DNA of 29,084 nucleotides from a virus. Of the stretch, positions 14,029-22,221 are shown in pieces; within the stretch, counting starts at the first letter, position 1, and each line of letters opens with the position of its first letter. The notes under the pieces were generated by a model. It ran no database searches. It saw only the letters and a program-made list of their open reading frames with translations, and was not told where the DNA came from. A program made the position numbers and the translations under genes. Location of the stretch: the IMG/VR virus record IMGVR_UViG_3300003177_000011, positions 1-29,084 of that record; one strand, given 5' to 3'.

Positions 14029-15057
14029 TTACCAATTAAAACCAGAAGTACTTGGTGCTTCTAAATCTTCAAATTCAATCTCTTCAACTTTAGGCTCAAC
14101 TTTTTCAACTTCAACTTTTTCAACTTTAGGCTCAACATAATCGACTTTAGGGTGAAATTTATAGTATTGCTTAAATACTTTTTTTAATTCTTTAACGATA
14201 TCTTCATCGCAACCTTTAAATAAAGCATATTCTAAAGCTTCATCAACTGTATCACCATCACTTACTATACAATTTCGCAATCGTACTGAGCTTCTTTGCG
14301 ATATAAAGAAGTCAGCATAATTTTGACTCGCAATTTTTCGCATACTTCTTACAGCTAAGTGAAAATCTTTGTCATTATCTAAAAGCATAAGCTCAATATC
14401 TTCATCAAGTTCAAATTCAAGCATACCAAAGCGGTCAAGTGTTGCTCCATCAAGTTTATTCCTTCCGACATACTTAGTATTCGCTCCTCGCCCAACTGTG
14501 TTTGCCGTAGCTACACATCTAAAGTTTTTATGAGCGGTTATAAAGTCACCGTTTGGTGCTTCAACAAAACCATTAGAAATTGCACTATTTAAAGATGTCA
14601 AAACATTTGGATTTCCAGCATCAAGTTCATCTAAACAAAATATACCACCATCTTTAAAAGCACTAATAAAACCATTATATCTATATACACCATTTGCATC
14701 CACAAAACCTAAAATATCCGTTTTTGTGCTTTGGTTACTTACACTTAAAGCATGAAAAGGTATGTTTAAAGCTTTTGCAATTTGCTCTACACAATGAGTT
14801 TTTCCATTTCCTGCTTCACCTTTTAAAATGAGGTTGTCACCTCTCGCAATTTTTTTAAGTATTCGCTCAAATTGCTTATGTTGTTTACCCACTTTTTTAG
14901 GTTCAGCACCATCTAAAGAAATCGCTATTGTTTTTGTAGCATTTTTCGCAACATCGCCTAATAAATCAGCTATCTTTTTATTAATATCTAATTCACTAAA
15001 TTTTTGTTCTATAGCACCGCCAATTATTCCGCTTAAATCTAAAGTTAAATTTTCCAT
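14029..15057 (-). CDS. MoxR/CobS-like AAA+ ATPase (AAA_5)
   Basis: A 342-residue AAA+ ATPase. Walker A GEAGNGKT at 80-87, Walker B GIFCLDELDAG with Asp143 and Glu144, sensor-1 region RCVATANT near 180-187, then GATLDRFGMLEFELDEDIE with the arginine finger, and a CobS-like SQRSSVRLRN segment. The C-terminus is a repetitive acidic tail built of VEPKVEKVE-type units, probably disordered. The start at ATG 15057 is preferred to the TTG at 15069 because GGAGGGAG lies just before it. MoxR-type ATPases remodel or insert cofactors into protein complexes with an adaptor. The substrate in this phage is unknown; replication control or host takeover are both open. Confidence 0.88.
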   Translation of the reverse strand: MENLTLDLSGIIGGAIEQKFSELDINKKIADLLGDVAKNATKTIAISLDGAEPKKVGKQHKQFERILKKIARGDNLILKGEAGNGKTHCVEQIAKALNIPFHALSVSNQSTKTDILGFVDANGVYRYNGFISAFKDGGIFCLDELDAGNPNVLTSLNSAISNGFVEAPNGDFITAHKNFRCVATANTVGRGANTKYVGRNKLDGATLDRFGMLEFELDEDIELMLLDNDKDFHLAVRSMRKIASQNYADFFISQRSSVRLRNCIVSDGDTVDEALEYALFKGCDEDIVKELKKVFKQYYKFHPKVDYVEPKVEKVEVEKVEPKVEEIEFEDLEAPSTSGFNW

Positions 15058-15671
15058 AACTCCCTCCAAAATATTTTATATGTGCTTAATTAAAGCTCCT
15101 ACACTTAAAAGTAAGTACATAATTAAATATTTCCATCCCAATTTCTCTGTAAAGTTCGCTAAAATTAGATAATCTTAAAAGTTCAGTAATAGGTCGAAAT
15201 ACTTATCGACCTGCTAAATTTTTAAAAGTTATCCAATTTTATTTTATAGTTAACCGCCTTTTATCCCTCATAAGTAGTGCATCAGTACACTACCGTTATT
15301 AATATTAAAATTATTTTAATATTAATACTAAGCAATTTCACCTAAACTTTTATGTGCATCTAACAACACAAACATATTTCGCTACAATATGAGTTTAGGT
15401 TACTACCTTATACTTACTCTTTATTTACGGTTAACATTAATAAGTCAATTTTTTTCTATCTTGTTAGAACTTTTAAAACCAAAATTGCATAATTCTTACT
15501 TTTTTATTTACTGATATTTTTTATCTCCTAATATTTTTATTTTCAGTAATTAAACAAACCATATCCAAGAATTTTGTAAATTTTTAAATAATTCTCAAAT
15601 ACTCGTCACTCTTAAAATATAACTAACAACTCATAAACACTATGAGCTGTATGATTATGTTTTAAGAGGGA
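15058..15671. other. Gene-free AT-rich region upstream of the ATPase operon
   Basis: About 610 bases without a supportable gene. It contains a 7-bp hairpin AGGTCGA/TCGACCT (15191-15212), a 14-bp AT inverted repeat (15297-15327) and one copy of the iteron motif, GTTACTACCT (15399-15408). It must hold the promoter for the ATPase operon, but I cannot point to a convincing -10 box on the minus strand. Confidence 0.6.
15297..15327. repeat. 14-bp AT-rich inverted repeat
   Basis: TATTAATATTAAAA (15297-15310), a 3-base loop TTA, and TTTTAATATTAATA (15314-15327): perfect arms made only of A and T. Preceded by an interrupted dyad TAGTG...CACTA at about 15275-15293. It could be an operator or an easily melted element. 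Confidence 0.7.
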
Positions 15672-16121
15672 CTACTTCCCTCTTTTCTCAAATGTTTTTG
15701 TGATTACTTCGCGAGTTTTCAACTCTTTCAAGTAGTCTTTCACCGCTTGAATATAATCCTCATTTCGCATTAATCCATTTACTCCATTCTTTGTACCATA
15801 TAAGCATAAGTTTTCTATCTGTGATATAGTTAACACCTCAATAGCTATCACTAAATCTCTCTGTATCATTATTAGTGCTATTTTAAATGCTCTCAATATA
15901 TTCTTATCAGCTTTCACTGTGTCACTATTAAGTATTTGCTCCTTAGTGAGCTTTACAGCTTTTCTACTATTTACATTGTATAACTCACGGTTACCTACTA
16001 TCTCCCTTTTAATGTAAGTTATACATTTCTGTATCATCTCTTCTTTACTTGCTTTAAATGAAGTTAAGGTATCTTCAATAGTTACTAGGTTAGTTTGTGC
16101 TTTGTTTAATATATTACTCAT
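15672..16121 (-). CDS. Hypothetical helical protein
   Basis: An unrecognised 149-residue protein, basic and largely helical, with segments KAQTNLVTIEDTLTSFKASK, ILRAFKIALIMIQRDLVIAI and YIQAVKDYLKELKTREVITK. AAGGAAC lies about 8 bases before the ATG. It stands alone between two gene-free regions and is the first leftward gene beside the divergence point, which is where an early or regulatory gene often lies. No DNA-binding motif is evident. Confidence 0.7.
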   Translation of the reverse strand: MSNILNKAQTNLVTIEDTLTSFKASKEEMIQKCITYIKREIVGNRELYNVNSRKAVKLTKEQILNSDTVKADKNILRAFKIALIMIQRDLVIAIEVLTISQIENLCLYGTKNGVNGLMRNEDYIQAVKDYLKELKTREVITKTFEKRGK

Positions 16122-16516
16122 GGTAAGTTCCTTAGTTTTTTAAGTGTGTCTCTCACTTGTTTAATTTTTAACTATTCAAAGTATATACTCTTATTTATTA
16201 ATCTAAGCTTAATCTATATTAATTTAGGTTAATCTATTATTCTTTTAAAAGGTTACTATTTTAGGTAGTCATTTTTCCTATATATGGAAGATTAAAATAT
16301 TTTGCATTACATTAATATTTTTTTATTCTGCTATTTTTATATAAATACTTTTAGATATTTTATCGTTTATAGTTGTATAGTTATAATCGTGTTAGCTTTA
16401 TAAAGCTATATGATTAAGATATTAGTTTTATAACCGTTTTATCTTAATATCTATAATTATATAGTTTTATAGCCTTTTATACACTCTAACCTAAACAAAA
16501 ATATTATAAAACTTTT

Positions 16517-16667
16517 TATAGTTTAAAGCTACTTACAGTAGTTACCTTATAGTTTAAAGCTAGTAGCTTTAAGTATTTATAGTTTACAGCTAGTTGCTTT
16601 AAGTAGTTATAGTTTAAAGCTACTCGCTTTAAGTATTTATAGTTTATATTTGTTACTATTAGTTATA
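16517..16667. repeat. 30-bp tandem repeats, about 4.5 units
   Basis: Units start with TATAGTTTA at 16517, 16548, 16578, 16608 and 16638, a spacing of 31, 30, 30 and 30. Most continue as AAGCTA, a variable centre and GCTTTAAGTA, so each unit holds an internal dyad (for example AAAGCTAGTAGCTTT). The last unit is degenerate. No unique spacers exist, so it is not CRISPR. Confidence 0.9.
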
Positions 16668-16713
16668 AGGGGATGGGGTGTAGATTTGTAGGGGGTATAA
16701 CTATTGATGACCA

Positions 16714-16847
16714 CTTACAAACTGATAGCATAAAATAGGAAAGAGGTTAACTGTATAGCATAAAACACAAAAGAGGCTAAGCTTACAAACTGATAGCATA
16801 AACAGCAACAGAAAATTAGCGACAGAATTAAACACAAAAGAGGTTAA
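16714..16847. repeat. Interleaved direct repeats before the small terminase
   Basis: A 21-bp identical repeat beginning CTTACAAACTGATAGC occurs at 16714-16734 and 16782-16802, with a partial copy TATAGCATAAAA at 16755-16766. A second family, AAACACAAAAGAGG followed by CTAA or TTAA, lies at 16763-16780 and 16830-16847, with the shorter AAAGAGGTTAA at 16740-16750. The two families alternate. Confidence 0.85.
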
Positions 16848-16867
16848 CCTTAAAAGTAACCAAATTA

Positions 16868-16876
16868 TGGTATACT
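16868..16876 (+). promoter_or_regulatory. Extended -10 promoter for the terminase genes
   Basis: TGGTATACT, in the context TATGGTATACTTCTA, 23 bases before the ATG at 16899. It fits the same TGNTATAAT pattern found before the portal, scaffold, tail tube and tape measure genes. No TTGACA-like box is seen. Confidence 0.55.
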
Positions 16877-16898
16877 TCTAAAAACAAAGGTTGCACCA

Positions 16899-17219
16899 AT
16901 GACAGATGAACAACAAAAAGCCATAGATGTATTGCGTTCAGGGAACATCGAATTAGCAGAGCTTGTTAAAAACGCTACACGAATGGCTGTTAAAAAGGCA
17001 GTAGTGATGATAGGTAAAGCTACTGACCCTAAAGAACTTCAGATATCGATGTCAACTATTGAGAGTGCGACTAAAGTGGTTGGACTGAGTCCTAAAGAGA
17101 GTCAGACGAACATACAGATAAATGCGATAAACGGTTTTGAGTTTATTGAATACGATGGAGAAGAGCTTATCGAGTTAACACAAGTTACGAACGGAGAAGA
17201 GTATGCAGAAGTCAGCTAA
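16899..17219 (+). CDS. Putative terminase small subunit
   Basis: A 106-residue, mostly helical protein, first gene of the late block. The segment VKNATRMAVKKAVVMIGKAT, then a helix with STIESATKVVGLSPKESQTN, followed by QINAINGFEFIEYDG, resembles small phage proteins placed directly before the large terminase. There is no clear helix-turn-helix. The ribosome binding site is AAAGG, 9 bases before the ATG. It overlaps the next gene by 17 bases. The assignment rests mainly on position and helical character; it could be another accessory packaging protein, and the next gene may share the role. Confidence 0.5.
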   Translation: MTDEQQKAIDVLRSGNIELAELVKNATRMAVKKAVVMIGKATDPKELQISMSTIESATKVVGLSPKESQTNIQINAINGFEFIEYDGEELIELTQVTNGEEYAEVS

Positions 17220-17442
17220 ACCTAAAGGAGATAAGGTTGAGTTTGCATTAACTATACCTAGCCACTATTTTGAGAGAACATCGCATACAGAGAAAGAGAA
17301 AAACCCTTGTAGGTTACGAGTGAGTAAGACGACTAGAGACTTGTTGAGTGATATTAAGCAAGGGTCAGAACACTTTAAGTCTGTTGATGATGTAATAACT
17401 GCACTAATACTTAGTTGTGCATACTTAGGTGGGGCAGAGTAG
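17203..17442 (+). CDS. Small protein with ribbon-helix-helix-like C-terminus
   Basis: A 79-residue protein. The C-terminal half (CRLRVSKTTRDLLSDIKQGS, then FKSVDDVITALILS) follows a ribbon-helix-helix pattern: strand with alternating residues, helix A, short turn and helix B. GGAGAAG lies 4-8 bases before its ATG, inside the upstream gene. It stands between the putative small and large terminase genes, so it may be the DNA-recognition component for packaging, or a repressor acting on the repeats upstream. The fold is inferred from sequence pattern alone. Confidence 0.6.
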   Translation: MQKSAKPKGDKVEFALTIPSHYFERTSHTEKEKNPCRLRVSKTTRDLLSDIKQGSEHFKSVDDVITALILSCAYLGGAE

Positions 17443-17443
17443 T

Positions 17444-18730
17444 ATGGGCGGTGTACTCCGTAGGAAGATGTTACCTCATCAGATAGCCACTATTGCATCC
17501 CCATATCCATTTACTGCATTAGTGTCAGGCTTCGGTGGTGGCAAGACAGAAACGATGATAATGAAGAGCTTAAAACAATTATTTGAGATAGAGAACGCCC
17601 AAATAGCTGTATATGAACCAACTGTTGACCTTATTAAGAAGATTTTATACCCTAGATTTGAAGAGTTGTTTACGAACGCAGGGATAAGTTACACTTTAAA
17701 CAAGACCGATGGTATTATTGATGTGCCTAATATTGGTACAGTTTTGTTTAGGTCGTTAGAGAACGCTGACCGCATAATTGGGTACGAGGTACACCATAGT
17801 CATGTTGATGAGCTAGACACTCTTGATGGCGATAAGGCAGAACTGCTGTGGCAGAAGATGTTAGGTCGTAACCGTAAGAAGATAGTATATAGACAACATG
17901 TTACACCAAAGCAGAAGTTGAGAGTTGATAACACTGTTACAGTTTACACTACTCCTGAGGGGTTTAGGTTCGTTCATAAGCGATGGGTTAAGGAGAAGAA
18001 GCGAGGATACCACCTTATTCAAGCATCAACATACGACAATCCGTTCCTACCTAAGAACTACATCATAACTCTTAAAGAGTCGTTCCCTAAAGAGTTGATT
18101 GAAGCATATTTAGGAGGGCAGTTTGTTAATTTGGCTAGTGGTACAGTTTATCCTAACTTTGATGCCACTAAGAACCGAGTGTTTGAGAGAGTTAATAGTG
18201 ACATGGAGGCTCTGCATATTGGGATGGACTTTAATGTTAACCACATGAGTGCAACGATAGGGGTTAAAAGGCATGATAAGCTAATGATACTGGCTGAGAT
18301 AAGTGATGTTAGGGATACACCTGCGATGATAGAAGAGATACGAGATAGGTTTGACACAGGTAGGCTAATTATTATCTACCCTGATGCAAGTGGTAGGGCA
18401 TCTAAGTCAGTTGATGCCTCTAAGTCAGATATAGGGCTACTGCGAGAAGCTGGGTGGCGAGTACTTGCACCTAAGAAAAACCCACCTGTTAGAGACAGGG
18501 TTGTCAGCACGAACACCGCACTATGTAACTCTGTTGGCTACCGCAGATTACTCATTAACACTGATGAGTGTCCTGTACTTACAAGTAACTTGCTCGAACA
18601 GTCATATACTAAGGATGGGTCGCCTGATAAGAGCGGTGGAGCAGACCACATGGTTGATGCGTTGGGGTATTTAGTACATAAGATTATGGGGGTTGCTAGA
18701 GCTAGAGGGACGGTTACTAGGTTCAGGTGA
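17444..18730 (+). CDS. Terminase large subunit
   Basis: The packaging motor ATPase and nuclease, 428 residues from ATG 17444. Walker A GFGGGKT at residues 29-35, Walker B HSHVDEL with Asp122/Glu123, coupling region TVYTTPEGF. The C-terminal RNase H-like nuclease has HIGMDFNVNHMSATIGV (first catalytic Asp), IIYPDASGRASKSVDAS (second) and GADHMVDALGYLVHK (third). I prefer ATG 17444, just after the upstream stop and preceded by AGGTGGGG, to the in-frame GTG at 17429. The protein would dock on the portal during DNA filling and cut the concatemer. Confidence 0.95.
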   Translation: MGGVLRRKMLPHQIATIASPYPFTALVSGFGGGKTETMIMKSLKQLFEIENAQIAVYEPTVDLIKKILYPRFEELFTNAGISYTLNKTDGIIDVPNIGTVLFRSLENADRIIGYEVHHSHVDELDTLDGDKAELLWQKMLGRNRKKIVYRQHVTPKQKLRVDNTVTVYTTPEGFRFVHKRWVKEKKRGYHLIQASTYDNPFLPKNYIITLKESFPKELIEAYLGGQFVNLASGTVYPNFDATKNRVFERVNSDMEALHIGMDFNVNHMSATIGVKRHDKLMILAEISDVRDTPAMIEEIRDRFDTGRLIIIYPDASGRASKSVDASKSDIGLLREAGWRVLAPKKNPPVRDRVVSTNTALCNSVGYRRLLINTDECPVLTSNLLEQSYTKDGSPDKSGGADHMVDALGYLVHKIMGVARARGTVTRFR

Positions 18731-18738
18731 TAAGAGTA

Positions 18739-18747
18739 TGGTATAAT
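18739..18747 (+). promoter_or_regulatory. Extended -10 promoter for the portal gene
   Basis: TGGTATAAT within TATGGTATAATTTTACAC, 29 bases before the portal ATG. Shares the 17 positions TATGGTAYAATTTTACAC (except one base) with the element before the scaffold gene. It lies just after the terminase stop. Confidence 0.7.
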
Positions 18748-18775
18748 TTTACACAAGATTATAAAGGACAACATA

Positions 18776-20167
18776 ATGGTTAGTTTTGAACATAGTGAAT
18801 ATAGAGAACACAAAAAGCAGGTCAAGTTAGTTAATTCAGTATTTATGGGTAGTGACAATGTTGCTGAATATCTTGTACAGTTCCCCCAAGAAGCTAGTAA
18901 TAACTTTGAAGAGCGTAAGAAAAATATTGCTGTAAAAAACTTCGTTAAACGAGCTACTGAAGCGTTTATCGGTATGATATTTAGAAAGCAAATTACAACT
19001 TCAGGCTACTCCAATAAGGTTAATTCGTTGTTTAAGAACATTGACAATCAAACAACACTTAATCAGTTTGCTAGAGAGTTGGCATCTAATCTTATTCTCG
19101 ATGGTAAGGGGTATATTTTAGTTGATAATGACACTATAGATACAACATCTAATCCTTATTTTGTTGCGTTAAGACGCTCTAGTGTTATTAACTGGAAGAA
19201 AGATAAGAGTGGTAAGTTCACATTGGTTGTTGTTAAAGAGACTGTTAAAGAGGATGCGACCGGTAGCATCTTTGAAACAATTGATGTTGAACAGTATAGA
19301 GTATTCTTAGAGAATGGGGACATAGAACTATGGAGAGCTAACAGCGATGGAGAGTTAGTACTTTACGAGCCTATATCAACAGGTATTAACTATATACCTA
19401 TTGTAGAACTTAATCTTGCAATGACCCCACCTCTTTATGATATTGCTAAACTTAATATTAAACACATTAATAGAACTTCTGCTAAGGATAGATACCTTGA
19501 TATGTCAGCTTGTCCTGTACCTGTTATATGGGGTGCAGATATTGATACTGATGGCGAGGTTGCCTCTGCTAAACCTGCATTAGTTATTGGTGTTGATGAA
19601 GCATTTATTTTTACAGGTACTAAAGATGAGTGTGACTTTCAGTGGAGAGAGTTAACAGGTTCATCGATAAGTGAGTTACAGAAAGACTTAGCAGTTATTG
19701 AGAGTGACATTACATCAGGAGTTATCCGTGCATCCCAAACAAATAGCTCCCAAGCTGCTAAAACAGCTACACAAGCATACTATGAGTCTGCTGAAGCATC
19801 TAATAGAGTTTCTGTAATAGCAAATGTTGTTGAATATGCACTAAATAATGCTACAAATATGCTTATAGATTATCTTGGAGAACCTAAGTCCATATCTTCA
19901 GTTGGTGTGATAACTGTTAATAAGGACTACAATGCGATTGGTAGCGACTCAGGACAGGTAAGATTACTGTGGGAGATGTATCTAGGTGGTGCGTTATCTA
20001 TAGATACCTTGTTACGCTCAATAGAACAGTATGAGATGGCAACGATAGGAGATGTAACTACTGAGTTAGAGAAAATTAAGAACTCAACTTTTGTCCCTAC
20101 ACCAGTAGAAACACCTAAAGCCACCGTTAAAAAGACAGATAAGCGAACATTATCTATGACACCGTAG
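18776..20167 (+). CDS. Portal protein (DUF4055 family)
   Basis: A 463-residue portal, the dodecameric ring at the capsid vertex through which DNA passes. The DUF4055 pattern is clear: FVKRATEAFIGMIFRKQI near the start, SNLILDGKGYILVD, a central TGINYIPIVELNLAM followed by PPLYDIAKLNIKHINRTS and AKDRYLDMSACPVPVIWGAD, and the long helix SSQAAKTATQAYYESAEASNR near 335-360. AAAGGAC lies 8-9 bases before the ATG. Placed directly after the large terminase as usual. The last 30 residues are rich in Thr, Pro and Lys and probably flexible. Confidence 0.92.
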   Translation: MVSFEHSEYREHKKQVKLVNSVFMGSDNVAEYLVQFPQEASNNFEERKKNIAVKNFVKRATEAFIGMIFRKQITTSGYSNKVNSLFKNIDNQTTLNQFARELASNLILDGKGYILVDNDTIDTTSNPYFVALRRSSVINWKKDKSGKFTLVVVKETVKEDATGSIFETIDVEQYRVFLENGDIELWRANSDGELVLYEPISTGINYIPIVELNLAMTPPLYDIAKLNIKHINRTSAKDRYLDMSACPVPVIWGADIDTDGEVASAKPALVIGVDEAFIFTGTKDECDFQWRELTGSSISELQKDLAVIESDITSGVIRASQTNSSQAAKTATQAYYESAEASNRVSVIANVVEYALNNATNMLIDYLGEPKSISSVGVITVNKDYNAIGSDSGQVRLLWEMYLGGALSIDTLLRSIEQYEMATIGDVTTELEKIKNSTFVPTPVETPKATVKKTDKRTLSMTP

Positions 20168-20174
20168 AAAGTTA

Positions 20175-20183
20175 TGGTACAAT
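20175..20183 (+). promoter_or_regulatory. Extended -10 promoter for the scaffold and capsid genes
   Basis: TGGTACAAT within TATGGTACAATTTTACAC, 50 bases before the scaffold ATG. It differs from the portal promoter block by one base. Confidence 0.6.
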
Positions 20184-20233
20184 TTTACACTTAATAGTGG
20201 ATACTATTAAAATAAGCACTAAAAGGCATGGAT

Positions 20234-20986
20234 ATGTTTGAAGAACTGATAGAGTCGGCAAAAAAGTTTGGAAATGATGAATTTGTAACTAAGTTAGAGC
20301 AAGTAGCTACAACTACAAGTACAAATATTTCTGAATTAACAGGTAAATTGACACATAGTGAGACTGAGTTAAATAAGAGTATCAATAAACGGGATAGTTT
20401 GAAAGATATGATTAGAAAAAACACAGGACTTGAAGAGTTAGGTGAAGAAAATTTTATTGAGTATCTTAATGGGCTTAAAAAACCTAGTGAGAACAACGAC
20501 ATTGCAAAGTTACAAGCGATGCTTGAAGATAGTAAGACAACTTATGAGTCTGAGATAAAAAATCTTCGTAGTGAGGCTAGTAATAAGGAACTTAACTTAA
20601 CACTACTTGAAACAGGGGTTTTAGATGGTGTAACTAATACGCTTGGTAAAAAGCTTATCTTAGATAAGCTTAGAGAAAGTCTTATTATGAAAGATGGTTC
20701 ACTTGTTTATGTTGATGAAAATGGTACAACAGTGTTTGATGAAAATAGCGGTAAACCACTTACAGTTGATGACAAGCTTATGGGATTATATGAAGATGAG
20801 CAGTTTTCGATATTCTTCCCTACAAAAAAAGGTGGTGGTAAAGAGGGTGATAATAGTAGTTCTTCAAACTTAGGTTTTAAGGATATTTCAAAATTAAGTC
20901 GTTCTGAGAAAGCTAAACTTATGGGTTCAATGAGTTCGGAAGAGTGGCAAGACTTGGTAAGACTTAACATTAATAAAGGTAAATAA
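20234..20986 (+). CDS. Capsid scaffold protein
   Basis: A 250-residue acidic, helical protein directly before the major capsid gene. Residues about 25-135 show extended coiled-coil character (ISELTGKLTHSETELNKSIN, LQAMLEDSKTTYESEIKNLR); a compact segment follows (GVLDGVTNTLGKKLILDKLR), and the C-terminus has a Gly/Ser linker (KGGGKEGDNSSSS) before a final helix DISKLSRSEKAKLMGSMSSE that may bind the capsid protein. I use ATG 20234 rather than 20228 because AAAAGG gives good spacing only to the second. The role is typical of DUF4055-portal phages; no protease is recognised in the window. Confidence 0.82.
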   Translation: MFEELIESAKKFGNDEFVTKLEQVATTTSTNISELTGKLTHSETELNKSINKRDSLKDMIRKNTGLEELGEENFIEYLNGLKKPSENNDIAKLQAMLEDSKTTYESEIKNLRSEASNKELNLTLLETGVLDGVTNTLGKKLILDKLRESLIMKDGSLVYVDENGTTVFDENSGKPLTVDDKLMGLYEDEQFSIFFPTKKGGGKEGDNSSSSNLGFKDISKLSRSEKAKLMGSMSSEEWQDLVRLNINKGK

Positions 20987-20988
20987 TT

Positions 20989-21948
20989 ATGGCTTTAAAA
21001 ATCGATAATAAAATAGTTCACTCTTCAATGACTGAAGTATTAATGCAAAATGTTGCAATGTTTAGTGAGGGTACCCGTGGTGCGATTACTTTAGGTTCTG
21101 AGTTAATTGTAGGAGATTTTGAAAACTTCTCAATGTTATCTGAGATTGCATCTATAATTGGTGATAGAGACATTACAGCTGATGCTACACTTGCTCCTAA
21201 GACACTTTCTAGTGCGGATAGTACAAATGTTAAGTTATACTTCTCAACAGGTGCGATTGAGTTTAAACTTGTAGATGCTAAACGTTATGGTGCTGACTCT
21301 GCCGCTTTCTCTATGGCGATTGGTGAACAGATTGGTCTTGGTATCACTGCATACATGTTAAACAAAGCAATTGTTGCAACAGTTGGTGCGATTAGTGCTG
21401 TTGTAGGTAATGTTACAGGTACAGGCGTTGAAACACTTACTCCTACACTCCTTAACACTTCTCTTAAACCGTTTGGTGATGCAAGAGCATCTATCGTTGC
21501 ATGGGTTATGAATGGTGCTTCATATAACAACTTAGTTACTGACCAACTTACACTTGCAACTGCTGGAGATGTTACAGCTAACGGTGTTCTTTATACTGAT
21601 AATGTTGGTTCATTAAATCGTCCTGTTTATGTTACAGACTCTAGTGCTCTTAATATGTTAGCGGCGGATGCAGTTACTCCCTCATACGGTGTACTTGGAT
21701 TAACACAAGGTGCTGTTGAGATTGTTGAGAGTGAGACTCGTGAGTTTATGTCAGAGCTTGTTACAGGTTCTACAAACCTTAAATTCCGTATTCAGGCTGA
21801 GAGTTCTATCCTATTAAGAGTTAAAGGATTTACATATACATCAACTGCTAACCCTGCTGATGCTGTATTAGGTGCTTCTGCCAATTGGGCACAATCTGCA
21901 ACTGATGTTAAGTCAACTGCTGGTGTACTTCTTAATGTAGCTACTTAA
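20989..21948 (+). CDS. Major capsid protein (HK97-like fold expected)
   Basis: A 319-residue protein. Visible features fit HK97-type capsid proteins: an N-terminal arm, DRDITADATLAPKTLSSADS (an E-loop-like segment), KRYGADSAAFSMAIGEQI, the spine-helix-like IGLGITAYMLNKAIVATVGA, a P-domain-like ASIVAWVMNGASYNNLVT, then NRPVYVTDSSAL and SYGVLGLTQGAVEIVESE. AATTATGG follows AAAGGTAAA as ribosome binding site, two bases after the scaffold stop. Small size and no pro-region suggest assembly on a separate scaffold. Its codons are richer in G and C than its neighbours, as expected for a highly expressed gene. Confidence 0.88.
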   Translation: MALKIDNKIVHSSMTEVLMQNVAMFSEGTRGAITLGSELIVGDFENFSMLSEIASIIGDRDITADATLAPKTLSSADSTNVKLYFSTGAIEFKLVDAKRYGADSAAFSMAIGEQIGLGITAYMLNKAIVATVGAISAVVGNVTGTGVETLTPTLLNTSLKPFGDARASIVAWVMNGASYNNLVTDQLTLATAGDVTANGVLYTDNVGSLNRPVYVTDSSALNMLAADAVTPSYGVLGLTQGAVEIVESETREFMSELVTGSTNLKFRIQAESSILLRVKGFTYTSTANPADAVLGASANWAQSATDVKSTAGVLLNVAT

Positions 21949-21958
21949 TTGTAGCTAC
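21937..21958. repeat. Hairpin over the capsid gene stop
   Basis: GTAGCTAC occurs at 21937-21944 and 21951-21958. As each copy is self-complementary, an 8-bp stem with a 6-base loop can form across the stop codon, just before the GGAGG of the next gene. It could trim transcription or protect the capsid mRNA. Confidence 0.5.
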
Positions 21959-21971
21959 GGAGGATTAACTT

Positions 21972-22163
21972 ATGTCTATTTATGTTTATGGAGAATTAGA
22001 TGTTGAAAATTCTGTTAAATGTTCAAGTAACTTTAAAGACCCAATACCGAACGCCACCTTAGTTTACACTGATGATGAAGTGATTAAAAGAAACTATGAA
22101 GCTAATGGAGTTGAGGTTAAACCTTTAACAGAAAAGAAACAAGCTCGTGCGAAAAAGAAATAG
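21972..22163 (+). CDS. Small protein after the capsid gene
   Basis: A 63-residue protein of unknown family. It begins with short strands (MSIYVYGELDVENSVKCSS) and ends with a very basic tail (EKKQARAKKK). GGAGGA lies 6-7 bases before the ATG. Position after the capsid gene suggests a minor head protein or the N-terminal part of a connector; the basic tail could touch DNA. It is followed by a strong hairpin. Confidence 0.65.
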   Translation: MSIYVYGELDVENSVKCSSNFKDPIPNATLVYTDDEVIKRNYEANGVEVKPLTEKKQARAKKK

Positions 22164-22200
22164 TACAACAGAGAAGAGTTTAGCTCTTCTCGATTGTACT
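22162..22200 (+). terminator. Strong hairpin between capsid and connector genes
   Basis: Two stacked perfect stems: AGTACAA (22162-22168) with TTGTACT (22194-22200), and GAGAAGAG (22171-22178) with CTCTTCTC (22184-22191), around a 5-base loop. The sequence after it is ATTTAG, not a U-run, so partial termination or 3'-end protection of the capsid mRNA is more likely than full termination. Confidence 0.6.
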
Positions 22201-22221
22201 ATTTAGATAAAAGGATTTTAA

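Larger units (their letters stand above)
16122..16898. other. Divergent gene-free region with repeats upstream of the terminase
   Basis: 777 bases without a supportable gene, separating leftward and rightward transcription. It contains a 14-bp palindrome AGCTTTATAAAGCT (16394-16407), an 8-bp inverted pair AGATATTA/TAATATCT nearby, 30-bp tandem repeats (16517 on), two families of 18-21 bp direct repeats (16714-16847) and an extended -10 promoter (16868). Its position just before the terminase genes also makes it a candidate packaging (pac or cos) region. Confidence 0.65.

Noticed and set aside
15388-15513. 41-codon plus-strand frame starting ATG AGT TTA GGT
   Set aside because: No ribosome binding site, hydrophobic low-complexity product and it contains the iteron-like motif in its first codons; likely chance.
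16517-16667. CRISPR array
   Set aside because: The 30-bp units are contiguous, with no unique spacers between them and no cas genes in the window.
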